Positions 16,211 to 26,435 of a stretch of DNA of 64,000 nt are shown here, piece by piece. Below the pieces are notes generated by a model. It saw only the letters and a program-made list of their open reading frames with translations, had not been told where the DNA came from and did no database searches. Each line of letters begins with the position of its first letter. Within the stretch, counting starts at the first letter, position 1. The position numbers were made by a program, and so were the translations under genes. Source of the stretch: Leisingera sp. S132 (GTDB lineage Bacteria > Pseudomonadota > Alphaproteobacteria > Rhodobacterales > Rhodobacteraceae); contig NZ_CP083553.1 of NCBI RefSeq assembly GCF_025144465.1, positions 1,114,001-1,178,000 of the forward strand. Direction: 5' to 3'.

Positions 16211-18577
16211 TTGGACACATCCGCCCGCATCAGCCAGACCATTGCCACGGAAATCGGCGCCGCCGCCAAGCAGGTGAGCGCGGCGGTTGCGCTGCTGGAC
16301 GAGGGCGCCACGGTGCCTTTCGTCGCGCGCTACCGCAAGGAGGCGACCGGCGGGCTGGATGACACCCAGCTGCGCACTCTGGCGGAACGGCTGGCGTATT
16401 TGCGGGAACTGGAAGCACGCCGCGCCGCCATCCTCGAGTCGATCAAGGGGCAGGACAAGCTGACTGATGATCTGGCGGCCTCGATCGCCAAGGCAGAGAC
16501 CAAGGCGCAACTGGAGGACATCTATCTGCCCTACAAGCCCAAGCGGCGCACCAAGGCGATGATCGCCAAGGAAAACGGGCTGGAGCCGCTTGCGGATGCC
16601 ATTCTCGAAAACCGCAGTTCGGATCCGGAGAAGCTTGCGGAAGGCTATGTCACTGAGGCGGTCGCCACGGTGAAGGACGCACTGAACGGCGCGCGCGATA
16701 TCCTGACCGAGCGGCTCACTGAAAACGCCGCCCTGCTGGGCCGGCTGCGGGAATACTTGCAGCGCGAGGCAGTGCTCACAGCCAAGGTCATTGAGGGAAA
16801 GGAGCAGGAGGGCGCCAAGTTCTCCGACTATTTTGCGCATTCAGAGCGCTGGGCTGATGTGCCCTCGCACCGGGCGCTGGCGATGCTGCGCGGCTCCAAT
16901 GAGAGCGTGCTGACGCTGGACGTCGGGCCGGAACCAGAAGAAGGCGTGGCACGGGCCGAGGCGATGGTCGCGGCGGAACTGGGTGCAGGCGGCAACGGGC
17001 CGGGTGACAAGTGGCTGCGCAAGGTCGCGGGCTGGACCTGGCGGGTGAAGCTGAGCCTCTCGATGATGCTGGAACTGATGGGTGATCTGCGCGGCCGGGC
17101 GCAGGAGGACGCCATCCAGGTTTTTGCCCGCAATCTGAAGGACCTGCTGTTTGCAGCTCCGGCCGGTGCGCGGCCGACCCTCGGGCTGGACCCGGGCATC
17201 CGCACCGGCGTCAAGGCGGCAGTGGTTGATGCAACCGGGAAACTGGTGGCCACAAAGACGTTGTACCCGTTCCAGCCGAAGAACGATCTGCGCGGGGCGC
17301 AGGTGTCGATTGTGAAGCTGATTGCCGAACACGGCGTGGAGCTGATCGCCATCGGCAACGGCACCGCCAGCCGGGAGACCGAGCGGATGGTGGCCGAGGT
17401 GCTGAAACACCTGCCTGCCAAGATCAAGGCGCCGACCAAAGTTGTGGTGAGCGAGGCCGGAGCCTCGGTCTATTCTGCGTCCGAACTGGCGGCGCGGGAG
17501 TTCCCGGATCTGGATGTCTCCTTGCGCGGTGCGGTCTCGATTGCCCGCCGCCTGCAGGATCCGCTGGCGGAACTGGTGAAGATCGAGCCCAAGAGCATCG
17601 GCGTTGGCCAGTACCAGCACGATGTGGACCAGCACAAACTCTCGAAATCGCTGGAGGCGGTTATTGAGGATGTGGTGAACGCGGTGGGGGTGGATCTCAA
17701 CATGGCATCGGCGCCGCTGCTGAGCCATGTCTCGGGGCTTGGCCCTGGCCTGGCGGAGGCGATTGTGGCGCATCGTGACATGAACGGCGCGTTCAACTCG
17801 CGCAAGGAACTGCTGAAGGTGGCGCGGCTTGGCCCCAAGGCGTTTGAGCAATGCGCAGGTTTTTTGCGCATCCGCGACGGCAAGGAGCCGCTGGATGCGT
17901 CCTCAGTTCACCCCGAAAGCTATGATGTGGCGCGCAAAATCGTGGCTGCCTGCGGCCGCGATATCCGCCAGATCATGGGTGATGGCGGAGCGCTGAAAGG
18001 CTTGCGGGCAGAGGATTTTGTGGGCGGGGACGTCGGCCTGCCCACCGTGCGCGACATTTTTCAGGAACTGGAAAAACCGGGCCGCGACCCGCGTCCCTCG
18101 TTCGTGACGGCGTCCTTCAAGGACGGGGTGGAGGAGATCACCGACCTGAAGCCCGGCATGGTGCTGGAAGGCACGGTGACCAATGTCGCGGCCTTTGGCG
18201 CGTTCGTCGATATCGGCGTGCATCAGGACGGGCTGGTGCATGTGAGTCAGCTGGCCGACCGGTTCGTGAAGGACCCGCATGAGGTGGTGAAGACCGGTCA
18301 GGTGGTCAAGGTGACCGTCACCGAGGTGGACGTGCAGCGCAAGCGGATCGGGCTGACCATGAAGAAGGATGGTGGCGCTTCGGCCAAGGAAGAGCGCAAT
18401 GCACGCGGACCAGCCAAGGGCGCCGGACCGCGGCGCGGCGGCAAGCCGGGCGGGGCCCAGGGCGGCAAAGGCAGGATGTCTGCCGGGCCCAAGGGCGTGC
18501 AGGCGTCCGGGCAGAGCTCAGGCCAAAATACTGGTGCGCTGGGCGCGGCCCTGATGGATGCCTTCAAGAAAAAATGA
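16211..18577 (+). CDS. tex: Tex-type S1 RNA-binding transcription accessory protein
   Basis: 788 residues from a TTG start at 16211; the choice rests on an AGGAGG at 16200-16205 with a 5-base gap, and on the first residues ([15 protein letters not shown]) matching the family start. Tex binds nucleic acid and is linked to RNA polymerase processing and transcription-replication conflict in studied bacteria. Domains in order: helical Tex N-terminal domain, YqgF/RNase H-like domain with [10 protein letters not shown] (Asp at residue 327), helix-hairpin-helix repeats ([15 protein letters not shown]), and an S1 domain at about 645-720. A Gly/Lys/Gln-rich tail of about 70 residues follows and is longer than in E. 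coli. A strong terminator follows. Confidence 0.94.
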   Translation: MDTSARISQTIATEIGAAAKQVSAAVALLDEGATVPFVARYRKEATGGLDDTQLRTLAERLAYLRELEARRAAILESIKGQDKLTDDLAASIAKAETKAQLEDIYLPYKPKRRTKAMIAKENGLEPLADAILENRSSDPEKLAEGYVTEAVATVKDALNGARDILTERLTENAALLGRLREYLQREAVLTAKVIEGKEQEGAKFSDYFAHSERWADVPSHRALAMLRGSNESVLTLDVGPEPEEGVARAEAMVAAELGAGGNGPGDKWLRKVAGWTWRVKLSLSMMLELMGDLRGRAQEDAIQVFARNLKDLLFAAPAGARPTLGLDPGIRTGVKAAVVDATGKLVATKTLYPFQPKNDLRGAQVSIVKLIAEHGVELIAIGNGTASRETERMVAEVLKHLPAKIKAPTKVVVSEAGASVYSASELAAREFPDLDVSLRGAVSIARRLQDPLAELVKIEPKSIGVGQYQHDVDQHKLSKSLEAVIEDVVNAVGVDLNMASAPLLSHVSGLGPGLAEAIVAHRDMNGAFNSRKELLKVARLGPKAFEQCAGFLRIRDGKEPLDASSVHPESYDVARKIVAACGRDIRQIMGDGGALKGLRAEDFVGGDVGLPTVRDIFQELEKPGRDPRPSFVTASFKDGVEEITDLKPGMVLEGTVTNVAAFGAFVDIGVHQDGLVHVSQLADRFVKDPHEVVKTGQVVKVTVTEVDVQRKRIGLTMKKDGGASAKEERNARGPAKGAGPRRGGKPGGAQGGKGRMSAGPKGVQASGQSSGQNTGALGAALMDAFKKK

Positions 18578-18580
18578 CGA

Positions 18581-18605
18581 AACGGGGCTGCGGTCCCGTT
18601 TTTCA
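18581..18605 (+). terminator. Terminator of tex
   Basis: AACGGG (18581-18586) pairs with CCCGTT (18595-18600) and is followed by TTTCATTTC. It begins 4 bases after the stop codon. Confidence 0.75.
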
Positions 18606-18640
18606 TTTCAGTCAGGCCTGATGCTTTTCAACCAGGACTG

Positions 18641-19912
18641 TCACACGGCGCTGAGGTGCAGCCCGTGTTTGGTGAAAGAGACTTTTTGTCCGCCTTCGAT
18701 TTCCTCGCGGAACTGGTTGGCGAGGGCTTGCAGCGCGCCGGCATGCCCGCGGGCGGCGAAGCGGCTGACGGAGCGGATCAGAGCGCTGTTGTCGAAGCCT
18801 TCCTCGGCGTGAGCCCAGACCAGCGGGTGAAGCTCTGTCAGGTGATCGCGGATAAGCCAGTCGGCAGCCCCTGCAATCCTCAGCCGCGGCACGTCGGCCT
18901 GCAGGTCCCGTCCCATGTCCTTGGGCAGCGCAACGGTGCAGTAGGCGGCCAGAAGATTGATCATTTCCTGCGAGGCGTCGGCTTGGACGATGTCGCGCAG
19001 CCCGTCCAGGAAAAAACGCGTGTCGACACGGGCGCAGGCCTGTGTGTCGATGGTGATGGCGTCGAAGTACACCCAGGTGTAGCCACCGGCCCCCCAAGTG
19101 GCTTCGGTGCGGGCAGCGGTGCGGCGCGCCTCCAGTTCCAGTGCGGCATAGGAACCGGCGCTGCGCGGCAGCATATGGGTGCCAAGCGCCCGCATGTGGC
19201 GGTGATTGGCAGGCGTCAGGTCAATCAGCGCACTGTAAGTGTCCGCCACCTGCAAGGTGCCGGTGCTTCGGCCAGCAAAGAGCGCGCATTGCGCGGCGAG
19301 CAGGAACGGGCTGTTCCGGCTGTCCTCTGAAATTGGTTCCAGCAGTGCGGCAGCACGGTCGAAATGGGCCGCGCAGCGGCGCTGGCTGGTTGCTGGCGTG
19401 TCCTGGCCATCGGCTCCGCGCCATGCCCAGCCGATGTCGATGTGGGCAAGCGCAACCAGGGCCGTCAGATAGGGATCGTGCCGGTTCTCCGCGCGCAGCG
19501 CCTCAAAGGCCATCAGGCCGCGGATCAGCGCGCGGCTTCGGGCGTCGTGATCTTCGGCCAGCGCGTGTTCCGTGGCGGTCACCACATCGGCGCGGGCGCC
19601 AAACGCAAGGAGTTCGGCCAACGGCATCCCGCAGCGGGTGGCGGCGCGGGTTTCGTCGGCAGTGCGGATCTGCCGGGACAGGTCGTCCCAGCGTTCCTGC
19701 CGGGCCAGAAACTGGCCGCGGTCCTGGGCCTCAGTCCCTTCAGGGGCGTCCTGCGCGCTCTGAACCGCGATGGACAGGCTGTCTTCCGGCCGCTTGAAAA
19801 TGGGCTGTTCCGCCGGGGCTGGCGCCTGGCGTGCCGCAGGCCGGGACCGGCTGGAAACCAGGCCTGAAATCCGGGAGAAAAGATCCAGTGCCTGTCGAGA
19901 CTGTGTGAGCAT
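18641..19912 (-). CDS. Unrecognised helical protein (423 aa)
   Basis: 423 residues; I do not recognise the family. There is no signal peptide or membrane segment. The N-terminal 100 residues are polar and Ala/Arg/Pro-rich. From about residue 110 the protein is strongly alpha-helical with Ala/Leu-rich units (RALIRGLMAFEALRAENRHDP, CAAHFDRAAALLEP, AALELEARRTAARTEA), the look of a TPR or Sel1-like solenoid, and the C-terminus has another such unit (RGHAGALQALANQFREEI). A distinctive aromatic segment, WGAGGYTWVYFDAI, is likely to be conserved. The codon use resembles its neighbours, so recent transfer is not suggested. It is monocistronic, convergent with tex, and separated from the next upstream gene by 161 bases with a hairpin. 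Two TTAAC-type half-sites lie upstream near 19995 and 20012. Confidence 0.75.
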   Translation of the reverse strand: MLTQSRQALDLFSRISGLVSSRSRPAARQAPAPAEQPIFKRPEDSLSIAVQSAQDAPEGTEAQDRGQFLARQERWDDLSRQIRTADETRAATRCGMPLAELLAFGARADVVTATEHALAEDHDARSRALIRGLMAFEALRAENRHDPYLTALVALAHIDIGWAWRGADGQDTPATSQRRCAAHFDRAAALLEPISEDSRNSPFLLAAQCALFAGRSTGTLQVADTYSALIDLTPANHRHMRALGTHMLPRSAGSYAALELEARRTAARTEATWGAGGYTWVYFDAITIDTQACARVDTRFFLDGLRDIVQADASQEMINLLAAYCTVALPKDMGRDLQADVPRLRIAGAADWLIRDHLTELHPLVWAHAEEGFDNSALIRSVSRFAARGHAGALQALANQFREEIEGGQKVSFTKHGLHLSAV

Positions 19913-20032
19913 TTGAGCTTCCTGATGAGTGGCAGCTTATCGTTGCTGCCAGTGTCGTCAGGCAATGGGGCGCAAAGATGGCGGCACTGAGGAAGTTAAC
20001 GTTCCTGGGCGGTTAATTGCGCGGGGCTGTTT

Positions 20033-20050
20033 AAAATCCGAGCGGATTTT
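20033..20050 (-). terminator. Terminator-like hairpin after the pepN unit
   Basis: AAAATCCG (20033-20040) and CGGATTTT (20043-20050) form a perfect 8-bp stem around a 2-base centre, with T-richness on the minus strand. It lies 23 bases after the stop of the gene at 20074. Confidence 0.5.
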
Positions 20051-20073
20051 CGCGCAGGGTGTGCAGCTGGTCT

Positions 20074-20532
20074 TCAGAACGCAGTGAAATGGTGCCGCTC
20101 CGTGCGGATGCCACGCTTTTGAAACTCCGCATCTGTTTCCTCATGCGGCGGGGTGGCCTCTTGCGGCAGGCGGATGCGTTTGCCGTTCTCCAGGATCAGC
20201 GTGGCACGCACCGAAAAATCCCAGCGGGTATCAAACCGCACCAAGGCGATCTCCGCCAGGTCTGCCTTGCCGGTCAGCTTACCGGTGAACCATTCGATAT
20301 GGCCGTCAGAAATTTTCATTCCAGACAACGGGTTGCGGATCAGGTCTGTAAGAGCGGGCAGGACGGGCAGGGCCAGCAGGATCACCAGCCACAGGGCTGC
20401 ATCCAGCACCAGCCAGAGAACCAGCACCGCGGCCAGCCAGCCGCCTGTTGCCAGAAGGGCCGCCCGGGAGCGGCCCCGGCGGGAGAAGCTGTAGTCCTCT
20501 GCCGGGGCTGATGTGACAGGCGTATCAGGCAT
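20074..20532 (-). CDS. Small membrane protein coupled to pepN
   Basis: 152 residues. One long hydrophobic region (about residues 25-62: ALLATGGWLAAVLVLWLVL then AALWLVILLALPVLPAL) can form two closely spaced membrane helices, preceded by a basic RRGRSR that suggests a cytoplasmic N-terminus. The C-terminal 90 residues are soluble and beta-rich (FTGKLTGKADLAEIALVRFDTRWDFSVRATLILENGKRIRLP), resembling a PH-like membrane-anchored domain; I cannot name a family with certainty. The start ATG overlaps the pepN stop by 8 bases (ATGCCTGA at 20525-20532), so translation is probably coupled to pepN. Confidence 0.75.
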   Translation of the reverse strand: MPDTPVTSAPAEDYSFSRRGRSRAALLATGGWLAAVLVLWLVLDAALWLVILLALPVLPALTDLIRNPLSGMKISDGHIEWFTGKLTGKADLAEIALVRFDTRWDFSVRATLILENGKRIRLPQEATPPHEETDAEFQKRGIRTERHHFTAF

Positions 20533-23089
20533 TCAGGATCCGGGTCACCATTTCATTGGTGTCACGGCTGAGGCCCTCTGTTCCGGCAATCCGGCTCAGC
20601 TGGGCGCGGATCAGCGACTGGCGGCCCGCGTCATAGCGCTTCCAGGTCTGGAAGGCGGCGCACATGCGGGCGGTGGTCTGCGGGTTCAGCTTGTCCAGCG
20701 CGATCAGGTTTTCGGCCAGCAGCTGATACCCCTCGCCGCTGGCATGGTGGAAGCCCGCGTGGTTGCCTGCCAGCGCCCCCATCACCGCACGGAAGCGGTT
20801 GGGGTTCTTGATGTCAAACAGAGGGTGTTTGGTGAGTGCGGCGGCGGTTGCAGCCGTCTTCTCCGGCGCGGCGCAGGCGATCTGCAGCGCAAACCACTTG
20901 TCCATCACCAGCCGGTCGTCCTGCCATTGATCAAAGAACGCCTGGCTTTGCGCCGCGCCGTTCTCTGCCTTCATCAGGGCGGCCAGCGCGGCATACTGCT
21001 GGGTCATGTTGTCTGCGTCGGCATACTGGCGCGCGGCCTGTTCGCCACCGTCGAGCCGGGTCAGCAGCGACAGGATACGCCCGTTGAGGGCGCGTTTGCC
21101 TGCGCTTTCGGCATCGGGAGAGTAGGGGCCATCAACCGTGGTCGCCGCATAGAGCCGGGGCAGGCTGGTTTCCAATTGCTGCGCCAGCGTCTGGGCAAAG
21201 GTCTCCGCCGCGTCGTAGATTTTCTGCGGGTCAGGGGTATAGCCGCGCTCATGCAGAGTTTGGGCAATGTCGGCCTGGCTGGGCGGCGACAGTACCAGGG
21301 CCCGGAAGGCCGGATCCTGTTCGTCGTCGCGCACCAGTTTTTCCAGCGCATCCAGATAGGCAGCATCCGGCGCCGCCCCGTCCAGCACCATGGCAACCCG
21401 CGTTTCCTTGGCCAGCGCATTGCCGGCTTCCCAGCGGTTGAACGGGTCAGTGTCGTGGGCCAGCAAAAAGGCGCGTTCGTCGTTGGTTGTCTCGCGCTCC
21501 AGAATCACCGGGGCGGAAAACTCTCGCAGGATGGAAGGCACCGGCTTGGAGGCGAGGCCGTCGAAGGTGAAGCTCTGCTTGGCCTCAGACAGTTCCAGCA
21601 CCTCAGTTGCGCGCACCTCGTCACCGTTGGGCGATAGCAAGCCAACCGCCACCGGAATGACCCGCGGTGCCTTGTCGGGTTGGCCCGGCGTCGGCGGCGT
21701 CGATTGTTCAAACGTCAGGGTATAGGTGCCGTCGGTATAATCCTCGGAAACCTTCACCCGCGGGGTGCCCGCCTGGCTGTACCACAGCTTGAACTGGCTG
21801 AGGTCGCGGCCTGTCGCATCCTCGAACACTTTCAGCCAGTCCTCAATGGTGCAGGCCTGGCCGTCGTGGCGCTCGAAATAGAGCTTCAGTGCCTTGTAAT
21901 AGTTTTCATCGCCCACCAGCCGCTTCAGCATCCCGATCACCTCGGCGCCCTTTTCGTAGACAGTGGCGGTGTAGAAGTTGTTGATTTCCTGGAAGGCTTC
22001 GGGGCGTGGCGGATGGGCCAGCGGGCCGTTGTCCTCCGGGAACTGGCGGGCGCGGAGCGTAATCACGTCGTCGATCCGCTTCACCGGCTCAGAGCGCATG
22101 TCTGCGGTGAACTGCGCGTCGCGGAAAACGGTCAGGCCTTCCTTCAGGCAGAGCTGGAACCAGTCGCGGCAGGTGATCCGGTTCCCGGTCCAGTTGTGAA
22201 AATACTCATGCGCGATGATCGCCTCGATACGTTCGAAATTGGCATCTGTTGAGGTTTCAGGCGAGGCCAGAACGCAAGATGAGTTGAAAATGTTCAAGCC
22301 TTTGTTTTCCATCGCGCCCATGTTGAAGTCGTCCACGGCGACGATGTTGAACAGCTCCAGGTCGTATTCCAGGCCGTAGACGTCCTCGTCCCACTTCATC
22401 GACTTCTTCAGCGCCTCCATGCCAAAGGCGCATTTACCCTCATCCCCCGGGCGGACCCAGATGTTCAGCTCCACATCCTTGCCGGAGCGCGTGGTGAAAC
22501 TGCCGGGATGGTTCACCAGATCGCCTGCCACCAGCGCAAACAGATAAGCCGGTTTCGGCCAGGGATCGTGCCATTCGGCCCAGCCTTCGCCCGCGCCCAT
22601 GGGGTTGCCGTTGGACAGCATCACCGGCTCGTCGCCCTCAATGCGCACGGTGAAGGTGGACATCACGTCGGGGCGGTCCGGGTAATAGGTGATCTTGCGG
22701 AAACCCTCGGCCTCGCACTGGGTGCAATACATGCGGTTGGACATGTAGAGCCCCTCCAGCGCGGTATTGCCGGCCGGGTTGATCTCCACCTCGGCTTCCC
22801 AGGTGAAGGGGGCGCTGGGCACCTCGCATTTCAGGCCGCCTTCAACCAGTTTAGGTGTGACTGGCTGGCCGTCGATATGAGACGAGATCAGCTGCAAATC
22901 CTCGCCGTGCAGGAAGAAGGTCTTGTCTGCCGCGTCCGGTTTCGGGGCAAAGCGGATCTTGCTGAGAACCCGGGTGGTTTCCGGTGTCAGGCGGAATGTC
23001 AGGTGAACGCTTTCGACGTCAAATCCAAAGGGCGTGTAGTCTTTCAGGTAGAAGGTCTTGGGGGCGGTTGCGGGGCTTGCGTCTTTCAC
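20525..23089 (-). CDS. pepN: Aminopeptidase N (M1 family)
   Basis: 854 residues from a GTG at 23087-23089, chosen because GAGGT lies upstream and because the protein then begins KDASPATAPKTFYLKDYTPFGF, close to the usual PepN start. The enzyme is a broad-specificity zinc aminopeptidase in the cytoplasm. The GAMEN substrate-binding motif is at residues 258-262 and the zinc motif HEYFH at 294-298, with the distal Glu in the following KEGLTVFRD segment. The C-terminal half is the helical PepN domain. Length matches E. coli PepN (870). A small membrane protein is translationally coupled downstream; a divergent small membrane gene lies 122 bases upstream. Confidence 0.95.
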   Translation of the reverse strand: MKDASPATAPKTFYLKDYTPFGFDVESVHLTFRLTPETTRVLSKIRFAPKPDAADKTFFLHGEDLQLISSHIDGQPVTPKLVEGGLKCEVPSAPFTWEAEVEINPAGNTALEGLYMSNRMYCTQCEAEGFRKITYYPDRPDVMSTFTVRIEGDEPVMLSNGNPMGAGEGWAEWHDPWPKPAYLFALVAGDLVNHPGSFTTRSGKDVELNIWVRPGDEGKCAFGMEALKKSMKWDEDVYGLEYDLELFNIVAVDDFNMGAMENKGLNIFNSSCVLASPETSTDANFERIEAIIAHEYFHNWTGNRITCRDWFQLCLKEGLTVFRDAQFTADMRSEPVKRIDDVITLRARQFPEDNGPLAHPPRPEAFQEINNFYTATVYEKGAEVIGMLKRLVGDENYYKALKLYFERHDGQACTIEDWLKVFEDATGRDLSQFKLWYSQAGTPRVKVSEDYTDGTYTLTFEQSTPPTPGQPDKAPRVIPVAVGLLSPNGDEVRATEVLELSEAKQSFTFDGLASKPVPSILREFSAPVILERETTNDERAFLLAHDTDPFNRWEAGNALAKETRVAMVLDGAAPDAAYLDALEKLVRDDEQDPAFRALVLSPPSQADIAQTLHERGYTPDPQKIYDAAETFAQTLAQQLETSLPRLYAATTVDGPYSPDAESAGKRALNGRILSLLTRLDGGEQAARQYADADNMTQQYAALAALMKAENGAAQSQAFFDQWQDDRLVMDKWFALQIACAAPEKTAATAAALTKHPLFDIKNPNRFRAVMGALAGNHAGFHHASGEGYQLLAENLIALDKLNPQTTARMCAAFQTWKRYDAGRQSLIRAQLSRIAGTEGLSRDTNEMVTRILNA

Positions 23090-23211
23090 AGCTGGACCTC
23101 TTTTTTGGAACCGGACCGGGGGCCGGTGCGTATTCCCTATAGTCGTAGGCAACAGCGGGCGGAGCAGCAAGCCGTCCTGAGCCTCAATTTGTTCAGGAAG
23201 GGAGTTCCGCG

Positions 23212-23418
23212 ATGTCCGCACCGGATACCAATGTCGAACGTCAGGCAGAAAAGCACAAACCCTCGCTGCTGGGGATCGGAGCAGCGGTGGTGTTTGCGCT
23301 GGTTTCGCTCGGGGTGTTTCTGGCGATGGTCTTCGACCGAGGCGGCGAGCAGGACGCCGTTGAAGTTCCAGCCACGGCGGCGGAAGTGCAGGCCGTCATT
23401 GACGGTACGGCGGACTGA
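23212..23418 (+). CDS. Small single-pass membrane protein (68 aa)
   Basis: 68 residues after a good Shine-Dalgarno (GGAAGGGAG). The N-terminal 19 residues are polar (MSAPDTNVERQAEKHKPS), then one hydrophobic helix (about residues 20-41, LLGIGAAVVFALVSLGVFLAMV), then a short acidic tail ending in DGTAD. The distribution of charge suggests the N-terminus in the cytoplasm. I do not recognise the family. It is divergent from pepN and is followed by the regulatory region of glcB. Confidence 0.65.
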   Translation: MSAPDTNVERQAEKHKPSLLGIGAAVVFALVSLGVFLAMVFDRGGEQDAVEVPATAAEVQAVIDGTAD

Positions 23419-23526
23419 CCGGCGCAATGTGAAACGGCAATCCTTGAGGCGTGCAGATTGGCCTGCGCGCCTTTTCCTTGTTCGGGGTTTGCGCGGCTGA
23501 TGCGTTTTCGGAATTCTTTTCGGCAC

Positions 23527-23545
23527 TTTCTTGAAAATCAAGAAA
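23527..23545. promoter_or_regulatory. Palindromic operator upstream of glcB
   Basis: TTTCTTGA (23527-23534) and TCAAGAAA (23538-23545) form a perfect 8-bp inverted repeat with a 3-base centre, about 100 bases upstream of the glcB start in a gap of 229 bases. A weak promoter-like pair (TTGCTG at 23577, 17-base spacer, TAGTTA) lies downstream of it. The regulator is unknown. Confidence 0.5.
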
Positions 23546-23647
23546 TTGAGTTCGGTTTCACCGATGGGGTGTTTTGTTGCTGATCGGAAACTTCTGCCCT
23601 AGTTAGATGTCAGCATACAGTGGTGTACCGCCTAAAAGGAGCAAGTC

Positions 23648-25795
23648 ATGAGCCGGGTCGAGAAACAGGGAATTCAGGTTGCGCCGGAGCTGGCGGAGTT
23701 CATCGAGAAGCAGGCGCTTCCGGGCACCGGGATCGAGGCGGAGGCGTTCTGGAAAGGCCTGGCGGAGCTGGTGAATACCTTCGGCCCGGAAAACCGCGCG
23801 CTGCTGGCCAAGCGGGAAGAAATCCAGGCCAGGATCGACGCCTGGCACATCGCCAACCGCGACAAGCCGCATGACCACGAAGGCTACAAGGCGTTTCTGG
23901 CCGACATCGGCTACCTGTTGCCGGAGGGCGGCGATTTCGAGATCGAAACGCAGAACGTGGACCCCGAGATTGCATCGGTTCCGGGGCCGCAGCTGGTGGT
24001 GCCGATCACCAACGCGCGTTACGCGCTGAACGCGGCCAATGCCCGCTGGGGCAGCCTCTATGACGGGTTCTATGGCACCGATGCGATGGGGGCCGCAGCG
24101 CCCAAAGGCGGCTATGACAAGGGCCGCGGCGCGCGGGTTGTGGCGCGGGCGCGGGTGTTCCTGGATGAGGCCTTCCCGATCGACGGCGCCAGCCATGCGG
24201 ACGTGCGGCGCTACCATGTGCAGGACGGCCAGCTGCTGATTGACGACCTGCCGCTGGCACAGCCGGAGAAATTCGCAGGCTACCGCGGCAATCCCAGGGC
24301 GCCGGAAGCGGTGCTGCTGCGCAACAATGGCTTGCACGTGGAGCTGGTGTTTGACCGCGCCCACGCCATCGGCGCCCGCGATCAGGCCGGTCTGGCTGAC
24401 GTGCGGCTGGAAAGCGCGATGTCGGCGATCATGGATTGCGAGGATTCGGTCGCCTGCGTCGATGCCGAGGACAAGGTGCAAGCATACTCCAACTGGCTGG
24501 GCCTGATGAAGGGCGATCTGGAGGCGGAGCTGGAAAAGGGCGGCAAGACCATCACCCGCCGCCTGAACCCCGATTTCGGCTATGCCGCGCCGGACGGCTC
24601 GGCCATGTCCCTGAAAGGCCGCGCCCTGTTGTGGGTGCGCAATGTCGGCCACCTGATGACCAACCCGGCGGTGCTGGACCAGGACGGTAACGAGGCATAC
24701 GAGGGCCTGCTGGATGCGCTGATCACCGTGATGATCGCCAAGCACGACCTGAAGCGGGAGGGCGGCAACTCCGCCCATGGCTCAGTCTATGTGGTGAAGC
24801 CCAAGATGCACGGGCCGGAAGAGGTCGCCTTTACCGACCGGATCTTCGACAAGGTCGAGGACATCCTGGGCCTGCCGCGCCACACCGTGAAGATTGGCAT
24901 CATGGACGAGGAACGCCGCACCTCGGTGAACCTCAAGGAATGCATCCGCGCCGCCAAGCACCGGGTCGCTTTCATCAACACTGGTTTCCTGGACCGCACC
25001 GGCGACGAGATCCACACCTCGATGGAGGCAGGGCCGTTCTCGCGCAAGGACTTCATAAAACGCAAGGGCTGGATCGGCGCCTATGAGAACCTGAACGTTG
25101 ACATCGGCCTGGAATGCGGGCTGAGCGGCAAGGCGCAGATCGGCAAGGGCATGTGGGCGATGCCCGACATGATGGCTGCGATGCTGGAACAGAAGATCGA
25201 GCACCCGAAATCCGGCGCCAACTGCGCCTGGGTGCCAAGCCCGACCGCCGCAACGCTGCACGCGCTGCATTACCACAAGGTGGATGTGCTGGCGGTGCAA
25301 GCCAAGCTGAAAGAGGGCGGCCGCCGCGCCCATGTGGACGGCATCCTGGAAATCCCGCTGGCGACCTACCGCAAGTGGACCCCGCGCCAGATTGCCCGCG
25401 AAGTGGACAACAACGCGCAAGGCATCCTTGGCTATGTGGTGCGCTGGATCGATCAGGGCGTCGGCTGCTCCAAGGTGCCGGACATCAACGACGTCGGCCT
25501 GATGGAGGACCGCGCCACCTGCCGGATTTCGGCGCAGCACATCGCCAACTGGCTGCACCATGGCGTTGTCTCGGAAGAGGAGGTGATGGGTTCTCTGCGC
25601 AAGATGGCCAAAGTGGTGGATGAGCAGAACCGCGGCGACAACAGCTACCGCGCGATGTCGCCGGGCTATGACACCATCGCCTTCAAGGCGGCCTGCGACC
25701 TGGTCTTCAAGGGGCGGGTGCAGCCCTCCGGCTACACCGAGCCGGTGCTACATGCCCGTCGGCTGGAGCTGAAGGCCCAGGAAGACGCTGCCTGA
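23648..25795 (+). CDS. glcB: Malate synthase G
   Basis: 715 residues. Malate synthase G condenses glyoxylate with acetyl-CoA to malate; in organisms lacking isocitrate lyase it serves the ethylmalonyl-CoA or glycolate routes. The sequence is collinear with GlcB: the [21 protein letters not shown] block, [20 protein letters not shown] with acidic active-site residues, [33 protein letters not shown], and [20 protein letters not shown]. An AAAAGGAG Shine-Dalgarno precedes the ATG. The glcG-like gene follows after a terminator, so the two are adjacent but perhaps not one transcript. A palindromic operator lies about 100 bases upstream. Confidence 0.96.
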   Translation: MSRVEKQGIQVAPELAEFIEKQALPGTGIEAEAFWKGLAELVNTFGPENRALLAKREEIQARIDAWHIANRDKPHDHEGYKAFLADIGYLLPEGGDFEIETQNVDPEIASVPGPQLVVPITNARYALNAANARWGSLYDGFYGTDAMGAAAPKGGYDKGRGARVVARARVFLDEAFPIDGASHADVRRYHVQDGQLLIDDLPLAQPEKFAGYRGNPRAPEAVLLRNNGLHVELVFDRAHAIGARDQAGLADVRLESAMSAIMDCEDSVACVDAEDKVQAYSNWLGLMKGDLEAELEKGGKTITRRLNPDFGYAAPDGSAMSLKGRALLWVRNVGHLMTNPAVLDQDGNEAYEGLLDALITVMIAKHDLKREGGNSAHGSVYVVKPKMHGPEEVAFTDRIFDKVEDILGLPRHTVKIGIMDEERRTSVNLKECIRAAKHRVAFINTGFLDRTGDEIHTSMEAGPFSRKDFIKRKGWIGAYENLNVDIGLECGLSGKAQIGKGMWAMPDMMAAMLEQKIEHPKSGANCAWVPSPTAATLHALHYHKVDVLAVQAKLKEGGRRAHVDGILEIPLATYRKWTPRQIAREVDNNAQGILGYVVRWIDQGVGCSKVPDINDVGLMEDRATCRISAQHIANWLHHGVVSEEEVMGSLRKMAKVVDEQNRGDNSYRAMSPGYDTIAFKAACDLVFKGRVQPSGYTEPVLHARRLELKAQEDAA

Positions 25796-25845
25796 CCGCG
25801 GCAAACTGACCGGATGAAACAGTTTCCCCGCATTCAGGGGTAGTC

Positions 25846-25873
25846 AAAGGGGGCCTTTTGGCCTCCTTTTCTG
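25846..25873 (+). terminator. Terminator after glcB
   Basis: AAAGGGGGCC (25846-25855) pairs with GGCCTCCTTT (25860-25869) with one G-T wobble across a TTTT loop, and TCTG follows. It lies 50 bases after the glcB stop. Confidence 0.75.
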
Positions 25874-25904
25874 TTCCGTAACATCAGGAGAAGAGGCTGA
25901 ACAG

Positions 25905-26333
25905 ATGGCTGGGATATCACTGGAACAGGCGCGCACCATTATCCGCGTGGCGCTGGACAAGGGGCATGAGCTGAACCTGAAGCCGCTGTCTGCGGTGGTG
26001 CTGGATGCCGGCGGTCATGTGCAGGCGTTTGAGCGCGAAGACGGCGCCGCACCGGGCCGGTTTGCGATTGCCCACGGCAAGGCCTACGGCTCGGTTATGC
26101 TGGGCATGGCTGGCAGTGCCCAGATGGCGCGGGCAGAGGCGCAGGCCTATTTCATGGCAGCGGTGAACGGCGTTTATGGCGGCCAGGTGGTGCCGGTGCC
26201 GGGCGGCGTGCTGGTGCGCGGCGCGGACGGCACGGTGATCGGCGCTGTTGGCGTGACCGGCGACACCTCTGACAACGACGCGATTGCCGCCATGGCCGGC
26301 ATCGAAGCCGCTGGCCTGCAAGGCGAAATCTAA
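25905..26333 (+). CDS. GlcG/HbpS family (DUF336) protein
   Basis: 142 residues. The protein matches the GlcG/HbpS family of small octameric heme- or cofactor-binding proteins: ISLEQARTIIRVALDKGHELNLKPLSAVVLDAGGHVQAFEREDGAAP at the N-terminus and PGGVLVRGADGTVIGAVGVTGDTSDNDAIAAMAG at the C-terminus, with the typical Gly-rich turns. In E. coli glcG lies beside glcB in the glycolate operon but its role is unclear. Its position next to malate synthase G supports the GlcG reading. A Shine-Dalgarno AGGAGAAGAGG precedes the ATG. Confidence 0.88.
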   Translation: MAGISLEQARTIIRVALDKGHELNLKPLSAVVLDAGGHVQAFEREDGAAPGRFAIAHGKAYGSVMLGMAGSAQMARAEAQAYFMAAVNGVYGGQVVPVPGGVLVRGADGTVIGAVGVTGDTSDNDAIAAMAGIEAAGLQGEI

Positions 26334-26435
26334 CCCTCCCGTGCGCCTGTGAACACTCTGTTGCGCCGTCACTGCGGTTGAACCCGGCCCCTGGCAGAGC
26401 TAGATTTTCTGTCAGGGAACGGAGACAAGCACAAC

